Positions 1 to 5,739 of a stretch of 7,477 nt of DNA are shown piece by piece. Location: positions 1-7,477 of the forward strand of contig JAUYBK010000046.1 of assembly GCA_030693105.1 (NCBI GenBank), in the 5' to 3' direction. How positions within the stretch are numbered: position 1 is the first letter of the stretch; every line of letters begins with the position of its first letter. This DNA is from Methanobacteriaceae archaeon (GTDB lineage: Archaea; Methanobacteriota; Methanobacteria; Methanobacteriales; Methanobacteriaceae). Position numbers and translations under genes: made by a program. A model generated the notes under the pieces. The model was not told where the DNA came from and made no database searches. It saw nothing but the letters and a program-made list of their open reading frames with translations.

Positions 1-413
1 AAAAAAACAGGATAAGTAATTCCTGATTCTCCCAGATCAATTAAATCCTGAATTGGTTTAGAAAGCTTATCAAAGTTAGGATTATCCGTTAAACTTTTAA
101 GGGATTCTCGATAGGCTTCCAGAGTATTTTTCATTAACAGCTCATCACCATCATCCCCCGAATATTTTTCCTTCATAGATGCAGCTAGGACTGAGGAGTA
201 GGCGTTGCTGAACTTAATAAAGAGGTCCTCGGTGGTAAGGCGGGTGGTGAAATCCACTATATCATCAGCGTCTAGAGCTAGTTGCTCCATCCTTTCTAAG
301 GCGTTTTTCATTTCCAGAAAAGCCTCCCCGCTAGCTCCCTTATCCTCAACTTCACGGTACATGTTGCGGTAAGTGTCTAGTATAGAATCGGCAGTAGCTT
401 TATCCACTGGCAT
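1..413 (-). CDS. Hypothetical protein, N-terminal 137 residues (3' end outside the window)
   Basis: An open frame starts with ATG at 413 and runs to the window edge without a stop, so only the N-terminal part is seen. It begins MPVDKATADSILDTYRNMY and is acidic, rich in Glu, Asp, Leu and Ala, and probably mostly alpha-helical (for example FLEMKNALERMEQLALD near residues 33-49). It has no signal peptide, membrane segment, Cys cluster or catalytic motif that I recognise. The start lies 2 bp after the stop codon of the upstream 222-residue gene, with a G-rich stretch just ahead, so the two are almost certainly co-transcribed and perhaps translationally coupled. The coding frame is real judging by its uninterrupted length, the operon-like spacing and its balanced amino-acid composition. 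Function is unknown; a cytoplasmic partner of the preceding gene product is an inference from spacing only. Confidence 0.75.
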   Translation of the reverse strand, partial: MPVDKATADSILDTYRNMYREVEDKGASGEAFLEMKNALERMEQLALDADDIVDFTTRLTTEDLFIKFSNAYSSVLAASMKEKYSGDDGDELLMKNTLEAYRESLKSLTDNPNFDKLSKPIQDLIDLGESGITYPVF

Positions 414-415
414 CC

Positions 416-1084
416 TTAGAGCCCCCGGTAAGTTTTAAACTGCTCAAGACGCTTTTTAACAACTTCATCCGGGACGGGAATCTTTCTACGATGCCTTTTT
501 TCCCCTACCAAGTTAAAGTCAAAGTTCCAGTCCGGATCCCATCCACGAGCCTGGGGTAAAACAATTTCTTGCCATTCTTTACGGCCACTGGCAATGATCT
601 CTTCAGAATATTCTTGGTTTATCTGCTTTTTCCATTCATCAGGAACTTCCGCTGTCTGATGGACCTCAATTTCTTCTAAAATCAGAAAGTCATAATAAAA
701 ATTATCAGTGAACAAATCCACCGAGATCTCTTTACTAACTCCCGTTTCAATTTCACTAACTCTCGTAACCAGATCCATGTCACTTTCAACTGAATCAACA
801 ATTTCAAGGATCCTTACAGGGGCTCTAAGCCTTACATCCTCATTCATGTCCTGGTACATTTTCTTCCGGGCAGTTTCCTGGTCTTTAACCAGGGCAATGG
901 CATTTTTCACCGCCAGGTTTTCTTCTTCTAATTTCCGACCAAAGTCTTCTAATGATTCTGAGTCTCTTATGGCCTCGTATAATTCCTTTTCTGACTGGTA
1001 GGAGTTCGAATATAGAGGGTTGTTCTGGTATTTTTTCATTCGGGACTGGTAATATTCCAAGTATTCCTTGTGTCGGTCATCCAT
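416..1084 (-). CDS. Hypothetical protein, 222 aa, acidic and helical
   Basis: The protein starts MDDRHKEYLEYYQSRMKKY and is not one I can assign to a named family. Residues 1 to about 85 are highly charged and probably helical, with heptad-like stretches (LEDFGRKLEEENLAVKNAI). The middle (about 90-145) has alternating hydrophobic residues that suggest beta strands. The C-terminal third is rich in Trp, Asp and basic residues, including the dense motif RGWDPDWNFDFNLVGEKRHR. No membrane segment, signal peptide or metal-binding cluster is visible, so a cytoplasmic protein is likely. The start is supported by a GGGGTG Shine-Dalgarno-like motif at 1090-1095, five bases upstream. The gene is followed after 2 bp by another unknown gene, which suggests a two-gene or longer operon. 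Function is not known; it could be a lineage-specific methanogen protein. Confidence 0.8.
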   Translation of the reverse strand: MDDRHKEYLEYYQSRMKKYQNNPLYSNSYQSEKELYEAIRDSESLEDFGRKLEEENLAVKNAIALVKDQETARKKMYQDMNEDVRLRAPVRILEIVDSVESDMDLVTRVSEIETGVSKEISVDLFTDNFYYDFLILEEIEVHQTAEVPDEWKKQINQEYSEEIIASGRKEWQEIVLPQARGWDPDWNFDFNLVGEKRHRRKIPVPDEVVKKRLEQFKTYRGL

Positions 1085-1158
1085 TTTTACACCCCGGTTA
1101 AATAAAAAGAATAGTTAAACTAACTTGATTCAAATAAAAATTAATAAATGTTTTTTTT
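1085..1158 (-). promoter_or_regulatory. AT-rich intergenic spacer with possible promoter for the two unknown genes
   Basis: This 74-bp spacer separates the antitoxin gene from the 222-residue gene. On the minus strand it contains T-rich and TATA-like sequence (CTTTTTATTTAACC, about 1096-1109) and then the GGGGTG ribosome-binding motif. The nearest TATA-like run is close to the start codon, so the exact promoter is uncertain. The T5 run in ATTTTTATT (minus strand) could act as a weak oligo-T terminator for the gene upstream. Confidence 0.35.
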
Positions 1159-1545
1159 TTAGTTTCCTTTAACACCTTCCAGATACATTTCATATTTAGG
1201 GCGATATAATTCATATTCCTTGGCGTTCTGGATGGCAACATCATAAAGTAAATTTTCATCTTTTACAGAGAGAACTAGACCTTCTTTAATAACATGAGGT
1301 CTTATGTAAAGGGGTAAATCCTGAAAAATCTGCACATCAATTTTATCATAGTAGGAGTACTCTATCTGTTTATCAAAGCTGTTTGTAGCTTTATCAGGAT
1401 ATAAAACCAGACATAAATCCACATCCTGAGCTTCTTCACCCCGGGCATAGCTACCATATAATATTATAGCCAGGATATCCGGATCCTGCTCCATTTCCTT
1501 TTGAAGTTTATAAATAGTCGGTTGAATTTTCTTAGAGTTAATCAT
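1159..1545 (-). CDS. MNT-type nucleotidyltransferase, antitoxin of a HepT/MNT pair
   Basis: This 128-residue protein is a minimal nucleotidyltransferase of the polymerase-beta superfamily. It has the signature LYGSYARGEEAQDVDLCLVL: Gly31-Ser32, then Asp41 and Asp43 as metal ligands, with the third acidic residue probably Asp70 in KIDVQIF. The GS to DxD spacing is eight residues, shorter than the usual nine or ten, a variant I believe occurs in a subgroup with the GSYARGE motif. In characterised HepT/MNT modules the MNT partner adds AMP groups to a tyrosine near the HEPN motif of the toxin and so neutralises it. Its ATG follows directly on the TAG stop of hepT with no gap, and a GGAG motif lies just upstream, so it could still be translated independently although hepT is frameshifted. 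All expected catalytic residues are present. It could instead act on another target; its role as antitoxin is inferred from the family and gene order. Confidence 0.85.
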   Translation of the reverse strand: MINSKKIQPTIYKLQKEMEQDPDILAIILYGSYARGEEAQDVDLCLVLYPDKATNSFDKQIEYSYYDKIDVQIFQDLPLYIRPHVIKEGLVLSVKDENLLYDVAIQNAKEYELYRPKYEMYLEGVKGN

Positions 1546-1961
1546 CTAAATTTCTCCTAAAAATTTAATGATTTCTTCTTTAAATTCAATTATATCGTTT
1601 AAATCACTGCTGAGAATTTCATAAACTCTCTGGTCGTTAATTTGAGAATATCCCTGCACCAGTACATTGCGAAGCCCTTTCATTCTCCTAATTTTCAAGG
1701 TCAAATCTGGATCTAATACATTTCCACCTAATTTTCCCAGGAAATCTTCTTCGGGGGAAGTAATCCCAGCTTTAGTTCCTTCATCATCATGGCTGAAACA
1801 TTCATAACCGCTTCAATTGTTATCTGGATCATTCTCTCCAAGGCTCTTTTTCGTACTAAATCCTGAGTATATTCCGCGGCTGATAAGAGCATTATATCTT
1901 CTATTTCCTGGAGGTATTGATCTATCTCATCTATTTTAGCGTAAATTCTTTCCTTGTCCAT
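1546..1961 (-). pseudogene. HepT-like HEPN toxin (DUF86), frameshifted
   Basis: The start at 1961 has a strong GGAGG motif seven bases upstream and begins MDKERIYAKIDEIDQYLQEI, typical of HepT/DUF86 proteins. The frame as written ends after 77 residues in an unrelated tail (KKISWEN, stop at 1728). Adding one base in the five-C run (minus strand, plus positions 1753-1757) restores a full 138-residue HepT, continuing EEDFLGKLGGNVLDPD to a TAG at 1546-1548 that abuts the antitoxin start. The second part contains the expected GLRN motif, but the HEPN signature reads R98-NVLV-Q103-G-Y105, with Gln where the family normally has His. HepT toxins are RNA-cleaving proteins, and the R-X4-6-H motif is needed for activity. 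As written the gene loses the motif altogether; even if the frameshift is a sequencing error the protein is probably inactive as an RNase. Tyr105, the usual AMPylation target position, is kept. Confidence 0.82.
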
Positions 1962-1967
1962 ATGATT

Positions 1968-1972
1968 CCTCC
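1968..1972 (-). promoter_or_regulatory. Shine-Dalgarno site that fixes the hepT start
   Basis: The minus strand reads GGAGGAATCATATG. This perfect GGAGG, with a short spacer, argues for the ATG at 1961. An in-frame GTG at 1979 would place the ribosome-binding site inside the coding region and adds only six atypical residues. Confidence 0.75.
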
Positions 1973-2017
1973 AGAGCACTTTATAGTAATAATATGGATT
2001 TAAAAGTAAATATAATA
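1973..2017 (-). promoter_or_regulatory. Probable promoter of the hepT/MNT pair
   Basis: The spacer between the hydrolase gene and hepT is strongly AT-rich. On the minus strand it carries ATTATATTTA and CTTTTAAATCC, both plausible archaeal TATA boxes. The second, centred near 2001, would place transcription start near 1975, giving a short leader that just includes the GGAGG site. No operator repeat was recognised. Confidence 0.4.
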
Positions 2018-2848
2018 TTAGTGCACAGGACTATCAATCCCATTCAAAAACAACAACTTCCCCGGATTATCAGCACCCATTTTCCTTATATCTTCCCCTT
2101 TGATACCGTGTTCTTTCATCTGGTTTACAAACAGTTGCATCCCCACTACCGGTGTAGGATTGTGGACCTGACCCAAGTCCGTGGCCATGATACATCTAGA
2201 AGGACCAACTTCTTGTATGGACTCGGCAATCACGGCCGGATTTAAACCATCATGGAGGGGCATGCATGCCACCCAACAGTGCTCCAAGAAAGCATATTTA
2301 GCCATCTCTTTTTGCTCATCCAGGGTGGCCCCTACCACCCGGGTCAGGGGATGGTTAATCAGTATTTTACGAACTTTAAGACTCTTTGCTAAATCCAACA
2401 CGGTGAATATCTTCTGGGGGGAAAGATGACCCATGGCCAGGACCATATCATAGTCCCTAATCATGGAAAGTACTTCTTCCAGCTTTTCCGGGTCCAGCTT
2501 TATCCTATTATGATCTAGGGTAGGCATCCAAACCATTCGGGCACCATGTAACGCCGTTGACTCCACAGCATCAGGATTAAGCCCTCCAACACTGTTGTTA
2601 AGTGTCACTCCACCTATAACTTTAAAATCAGTAACCTGGGAAGCTATCCAGGCCCGGCCAGAGGTAGGTTCTAGGTGGGACTTTAAAACAATAGCGCCCA
2701 TACCCCCCTCCTTAGCCTGGTAAGCAGCATCCACGTCCGAAAGGAGTCTGGGCTGGGGATCCGGGGCCGTGTGGATGTGGGTGTCTATGAATCCCTGCAA
2801 AATGTTAACTGCGGGGGGTGAATCTACAAAACCATTTAAATCAACCAT
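2018..2848 (-). CDS. DUF6282 family amidohydrolase-like metal-dependent hydrolase
   Basis: This 276-residue protein has the layout of a TIM-barrel amidohydrolase. The metal motif is DTHIHTAPD with His24 and His26; a conserved Lys56 sits in IVLKSH, the position where the superfamily often has a bridging lysine; His141 is in MGHLS, His166 in INHP and Asp224 in ATDLGQ. These are the expected five or six metal ligands and catalytic base in the right order, so the enzyme is probably active. I recognise the family as DUF6282, for which no substrate is established to my knowledge. No signal peptide or membrane segment is seen, so it is cytoplasmic. The gene starts 8 bp after the fumarase beta stop, with AAGGTGG as ribosome-binding site, and the two are probably one transcript. 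A link to fumarate or malate metabolism is inferred from this spacing only. Cyclic amides, lactones or phosphoesters are all possible substrates. Confidence 0.8.
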   Translation of the reverse strand: MVDLNGFVDSPPAVNILQGFIDTHIHTAPDPQPRLLSDVDAAYQAKEGGMGAIVLKSHLEPTSGRAWIASQVTDFKVIGGVTLNNSVGGLNPDAVESTALHGARMVWMPTLDHNRIKLDPEKLEEVLSMIRDYDMVLAMGHLSPQKIFTVLDLAKSLKVRKILINHPLTRVVGATLDEQKEMAKYAFLEHCWVACMPLHDGLNPAVIAESIQEVGPSRCIMATDLGQVHNPTPVVGMQLFVNQMKEHGIKGEDIRKMGADNPGKLLFLNGIDSPVH

Positions 2849-2856
2849 AGGCCACC

Positions 2857-3399
2857 TTAAACTTTAATCCGTTTTTTAACTTCGAGGTACAGATCTCCGC
2901 CTTCCGAATCCATGGTTACAATTAAAGGTCCTAGGTTTTCCACTTCCAGCTCCCATACGGCCTCGGGAACTCCCAGATCCAGCCAGTAAACTTCTCGAAT
3001 CTTATTAACAGCCTGAACATAGAGGGCCGCACATCCCCCTACTGCTGATAAAAAAACGGCCCCATTCCTTTTTAAAGCTTTCGAAACATTTTCATCCATT
3101 CCACCTTTACCTATCACCGCTTTTACACCCTTATCCAGTACTTCGGCCTGGTAGGGATTCATGCGGGTGCTGGTGGTAGGTCCCACGGCCACCATACGGT
3201 ACCCATCACCTTCTTCTTGTATTAGGGGGCCGGCATGGAAAATTACAGCACCTTCTAACTCCACAGGACTTCCTTCTTCCATCATCCGTTTATGGGCACT
3301 GTCCCGGGCGGTGTAGATGGTTCCGGTAATGTAAACCGTGTCTTTAACCCTTAACTTCTCGGTTTGCTTCCGCAAGAGGGGTGTTTTAAGTTTAATCAT
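2857..3399 (-). CDS. Class I fumarate hydratase, beta subunit (C-terminal domain)
   Basis: This 180-residue protein matches the beta subunit of two-subunit class I (iron-sulfur) fumarases, which reversibly hydrate fumarate to malate (EC 4.2.1.2). Family motifs appear in order: TGTIYTARDSAHKRM (residues 25-39), GPTTSTRM (73-80), GKGGM (97-101, its Lys aligned with the substrate-side lysine), VGGCAALY (120-127) and EAVWELEVENLGP, followed by TMDSEGGDLY. The length is normal for a stand-alone beta subunit. The 4Fe-4S cluster is carried by the alpha subunit, which is not in this window. In methanogens the enzyme works in the incomplete reductive TCA branch (malate to fumarate, then thiol:fumarate reductase to succinate). 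The related tartrate dehydratase beta subunit is the main alternative, less likely in a methanogen. The gene has no clear Shine-Dalgarno motif, and a TATA box sits about 25 bases from the start, suggesting a leaderless mRNA. Confidence 0.92.
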   Translation of the reverse strand: MIKLKTPLLRKQTEKLRVKDTVYITGTIYTARDSAHKRMMEEGSPVELEGAVIFHAGPLIQEEGDGYRMVAVGPTTSTRMNPYQAEVLDKGVKAVIGKGGMDENVSKALKRNGAVFLSAVGGCAALYVQAVNKIREVYWLDLGVPEAVWELEVENLGPLIVTMDSEGGDLYLEVKKRIKV

Positions 3400-3496
3400 G
3401 GTCTATCTCTTTTAGTCTAATTTTTATAGGGGGAAGGGAATAAAAGTTATATTGTTATCTTTACGATTTTCAAGATTTATAGTTTAGAGGTACGTT
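3400..3496. promoter_or_regulatory. Divergent promoter region, fumarase beta and DUF2070 gene
   Basis: For the minus-strand fumarase gene, a TATAAAAA box lies at 3421-3428, its centre about 25 bases from the ATG. For the plus-strand DUF2070 gene, a purine-rich BRE-like GGGAA followed by TAAAAGTTATAT (about 3436-3452) would place the transcript start near 3470, with a GAGGT ribosome-binding site at 3487-3491, five bases before the ATG. No clear operator palindrome was found. The two boxes lie within about 20 bp of each other, so the two promoters could compete. Confidence 0.5.
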
Positions 3497-5317
3497 ATGA
3501 CCGCAGCTGATAATATTATGGGACTTACCAAGTACATAGTAATCCTTCCGGTGAGCAAAATATCCCTATCTTTAATGGTAGTGTTAAGTTTTATAACCGG
3601 TACCGTTGCTTCCTACCTGGAACCCGGTGCTTCACTACTAAATAGTGTGGTGTACGGTGGTTCGACTGGTTTTCTCATATTCGGTCTGATGTCCATCATG
3701 TCCGGCGCTTTGACCCAGCCCTGGGTTAATGCCCTGGAAGGCCGGCATATGAAGATGAAACAGTCCATGTTCCTATCCCTTTTCACCATGCTCCTGGTGG
3801 CCCTGGTATACATCATTGGTACGCTGGTCTCTACTTTTACGGTTAACAGTTATGTTATTGACGCGGTTATATATGGCTGTGCCCTGGCCTTTGCCTTTAG
3901 GACTCTGGTTATCTGGGGGACCAGTAACATCAGCTTCCTGCAGTCGGTGCCCATCGCTGCAATGCAGCCCATTCTCATTTTGAGCATGGTCATGGTCCTG
4001 GTATCTTTGACCGGTTTAGAAACCAACTTCGGCCCTTTTAGCATATTGGCCCTGATTTTTAAGGTGTTAATTGCCTGTTTAATATTAGTATTAGCTATTT
4101 ATTCATTTGTAAGAATTATAGAATCCCCGATACGCCGTAACCTGGGAGTGGGGGGTTTAGAACTTTTAAGTCTCTTCATCGCCCACATAACCGAAGGGTC
4201 CAACGCCCTGGATAACCTTTTTGAAGGTATTGGCGAGCCCATCGACACCCTGGTAGGAGTGGTGAGTTTTAAAGGAAAAAACAGTGTTAAAGGGCTTTTA
4301 ATCTCGCCCTGCGTCCACCCCGGACCCGTAGGGAGTATAGGCGGAGGTAACATGCCCACTATCCTTTCAGAGAGTTTAGACAGCTTCTCCATGGTCTGTC
4401 ACGGGCCTTCCACCCACGACTTCAACCCGGTTTCCGCCCGGGAGATTAAAAAGATTGAAAAAGTGGTTAGAGATGCCCTGGACAACATGGAATACTCGGA
4501 CCAGGCCAGTGAATTTTTAGAGGTAGAATGTGAGGGAGCTAAACTGGGGGCTCAGTACCTGGGTAATAATTTACTCCTCCTGGCCACCTTCGCCCCCCTT
4601 GGCTTTGACGATATTGAATTTGGAGTGGGCCTGTCTATAATTAAGGCCGCCGAATCCCAAGAAGGGGTGGAAAATGTGGTGCTGGTGGACTGCCACAACA
4701 GCTTCAAGGGAGAATCCGGGAGGGTGCTGGCTGGTAACCGAGAAGTATTTCAACTGTTAGGTGCTCTGGACAAGTTAAAATCTCCGGGAAAGTTATCTGG
4801 TATCAGGGTAGGATGTTCCCAGAATCCATTAGAAGAGTTGGACCGTAAAGACGGTGTGGGTCAAAGTGGAGTTAAGACCATGATCGTAGAAGTGGGTAAT
4901 CAGAAAACAGCCTACGTACTACTGGATTCCAACAACATGGTTTTGGGCTTGAGGGACGAGATAATTGAGGAAGTTAAGAAGTTGGGAGTAGACCAGGCTG
5001 AGGTAATGACCACCGACACCCACTACGTCAACACCCTATCCGGGGGTCACAACCCGGTGGGGGTTAAGAAAAAAGATGAAGTAGTCCAAGGAGTTCTTGA
5101 TTCTGTCAAAAAAGCTTTAAAAGACGTAGAACCAGTGCAGGTGGGTTGTAAGACCTGTCGCCTGTCAGATATAATAACCCTGGGGCCTACCCACGCCACG
5201 GAACTGGTGAGTACTATAAGCTCGATTGTGGCGGTAAGCCGTATATTTGCACCTTTAGTATTCTTCACCGCTTTGTTGTTTGCATTTATCTGGATATTCT
5301 ACGGAGCCCTGACTTAA
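3497..5317 (+). CDS. DUF2070 family integral membrane protein
   Basis: This 606-residue protein belongs to the archaeal DUF2070 family, function unknown. By eye it has six N-terminal membrane helices (about 21-41, 46-72, 89-112, 117-138, 147-170, 181-206), a soluble domain of some 370 residues, and a last membrane helix at about 579-602. Basic loops (GRHMKMK near 82-88 and RIIESPIRR near 206-214) suggest that the soluble domain faces the cytoplasm. It holds several clusters that look like active-site or metal-binding motifs: SPCVHPGPVG (His274), CHGPSTHDFNP (His302, His307, Asp308), VDCHNS (Asp398, His400), TTDTHYVN with SGGHNP (Asp507, His509, His518) and LGPTHATEL (His566). The family name is well supported; a membrane-tethered metal-dependent hydrolase is only an inference. 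The gene is monocistronic here, preceded by GAGGT, and ends in T-rich sequence before a convergent gene. Confidence 0.9.
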   Translation: MTAADNIMGLTKYIVILPVSKISLSLMVVLSFITGTVASYLEPGASLLNSVVYGGSTGFLIFGLMSIMSGALTQPWVNALEGRHMKMKQSMFLSLFTMLLVALVYIIGTLVSTFTVNSYVIDAVIYGCALAFAFRTLVIWGTSNISFLQSVPIAAMQPILILSMVMVLVSLTGLETNFGPFSILALIFKVLIACLILVLAIYSFVRIIESPIRRNLGVGGLELLSLFIAHITEGSNALDNLFEGIGEPIDTLVGVVSFKGKNSVKGLLISPCVHPGPVGSIGGGNMPTILSESLDSFSMVCHGPSTHDFNPVSAREIKKIEKVVRDALDNMEYSDQASEFLEVECEGAKLGAQYLGNNLLLLATFAPLGFDDIEFGVGLSIIKAAESQEGVENVVLVDCHNSFKGESGRVLAGNREVFQLLGALDKLKSPGKLSGIRVGCSQNPLEELDRKDGVGQSGVKTMIVEVGNQKTAYVLLDSNNMVLGLRDEIIEEVKKLGVDQAEVMTTDTHYVNTLSGGHNPVGVKKKDEVVQGVLDSVKKALKDVEPVQVGCKTCRLSDIITLGPTHATELVSTISSIVAVSRIFAPLVFFTALLFAFIWIFYGALT

Positions 5318-5368
5318 AAATTGGTAATTAAAAAAAAGAGAAGAAATATAAAAAAGAAATAATTTTTT
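5318..5368. terminator. Bidirectional oligo-T terminator region between convergent genes
   Basis: On the plus strand a T6 run at 5363-5368 follows the DUF2070 gene and overlaps the stop codon of the convergent gene. On the minus strand, runs of T6 (5355-5350) and T8 (5337-5330) follow the small membrane gene. Oligo-T stretches without a hairpin are the usual archaeal intrinsic terminator. No stem-loop is present. Confidence 0.55.
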
Positions 5369-5648
5369 ACCACATGTTAATGAACATGGACCATAACACG
5401 AACCATAACAATAAGAAGGGTACGATTCCACTCCACAGCCAGCCCTTAAAGCCACCTACTTCTTCCTTGCCAAACAGCCGTTCGGAGACCTGTCCGGCCA
5501 GGTACAGGATCACTAGGCCCACCAGAACGGCAATGGCTTCGTTCTTGCCCAGGGCCGGAATACTTCCATTTGATAATATGAATGCCAGATAAGATGCCGC
5601 AACTGCTGCGACAACGTGTACCGTAACTACTTTAGCGTCTACTTCCAT
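5367..5648 (-). CDS. Small membrane protein, 93 aa, three predicted helices
   Basis: The protein begins MEVDAKVVTVHVVAAVAASY and has three hydrophobic segments at about residues 7-28, 37-54 and 68-91. Between the second and third lies a short charged loop (SERLFGKEEVGG), followed by the Trp-rich FKGWLWSGIVPFLLLWFVLW. No catalytic motif is visible. It resembles small conserved membrane proteins of methanogens, possibly the DUF5379 family, but I recall that name only weakly. The start is well supported by a perfect GGAGGT at 5654-5659, six bases upstream. It is divergent from rqcH and convergent with the DUF2070 gene, so it is probably transcribed alone. With basic or acidic residues on both sides of the loops the topology is unclear. 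Function unknown; a role as a subunit of a larger membrane complex would fit its size. Confidence 0.82.
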   Translation of the reverse strand: MEVDAKVVTVHVVAAVAASYLAFILSNGSIPALGKNEAIAVLVGLVILYLAGQVSERLFGKEEVGGFKGWLWSGIVPFLLLWFVLWSMFINMW

Positions 5649-5739
5649 TTTTTACCTCCGATTTATAACTATTAGCTTGATCATATATTATAGATAGAGT
5701 ATTAGCTTAATTCATAATATAGATGAGGGTACACGAACC
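5649..5739. promoter_or_regulatory. Divergent promoter region between small membrane gene and rqcH
   Basis: This AT-rich spacer holds two TATA-like stretches, CATATATTATAG (5682-5693) and CATAATATAG (5713-5722), each inside a copy of an imperfect direct repeat. The first box would give rqcH a transcript start near 5712 and a leader with GAGGGT (5725-5730). For the minus-strand gene, the sequence around 5690-5680 (TATAATATATG) could be its TATA box, giving a short leader with GGAGGT. Confidence 0.5.
5671..5729 (+). repeat. Imperfect direct repeat, two copies with 30-bp period
   Basis: Copy one begins at 5671 (ATTAGCTTGATCATATATTA, then TAGATAGAG) and copy two at 5701 (ATTAGCTTAATTCATAATAT, then AGATGAGGG). 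The first ten bases match at nine positions and the rest align with small gaps. The 30-bp period is near three helical turns. It may be a paired regulator site or a duplicated promoter. Confidence 0.55.

Noticed and set aside
708..1001. Plus-strand open frame opposite the 222-residue gene
   Set aside because: Ser- and Thr-rich low-complexity translation without family motifs; it lies fully opposite a better-supported gene with a ribosome-binding site.
1113..1125. Small palindrome AGTTA-AAC-TAACT as an operator
   Set aside because: Arms of only five bases in AT-rich sequence are expected by chance; no second copy was seen.
1151..1160. T10 run as a phase-variation tract for the antitoxin gene
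   Set aside because: The run overlaps the stop codon on its far side, so length changes would fall after TAA and would not alter the protein.
1753..1757. Programmed ribosomal frameshift at the C5 run in hepT
   Set aside because: No slippery heptamer, stimulatory hairpin or pseudoknot is evident; decay or sequencing error is simpler. It remains possible but unsupported.
1728..1979. GTG at 1979 as hepT start and the 77-residue product as a real short protein
   Set aside because: GGAGG sits inside that extension and points to the ATG at 1961. The terminal KKISWEN tail is out of frame relative to the family, whereas the other frame continues as HepT.
1994..2429. Two plus-strand open frames opposite the hydrolase gene
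   Set aside because: No recognisable motifs and fully antisense to a gene with intact metal-ligand motifs.
2857..3399. Tartrate dehydratase beta subunit instead of fumarase
   Set aside because: Both share the fold and motifs, but fumarase is expected in methanogen carbon metabolism, and no tartrate genes are nearby.
3613..4753. Several minus-strand open frames inside the DUF2070 gene
   Set aside because: Antisense shadows; their Arg-, Met- and Pro-rich translations do not resemble proteins, and the DUF2070 frame is continuous.
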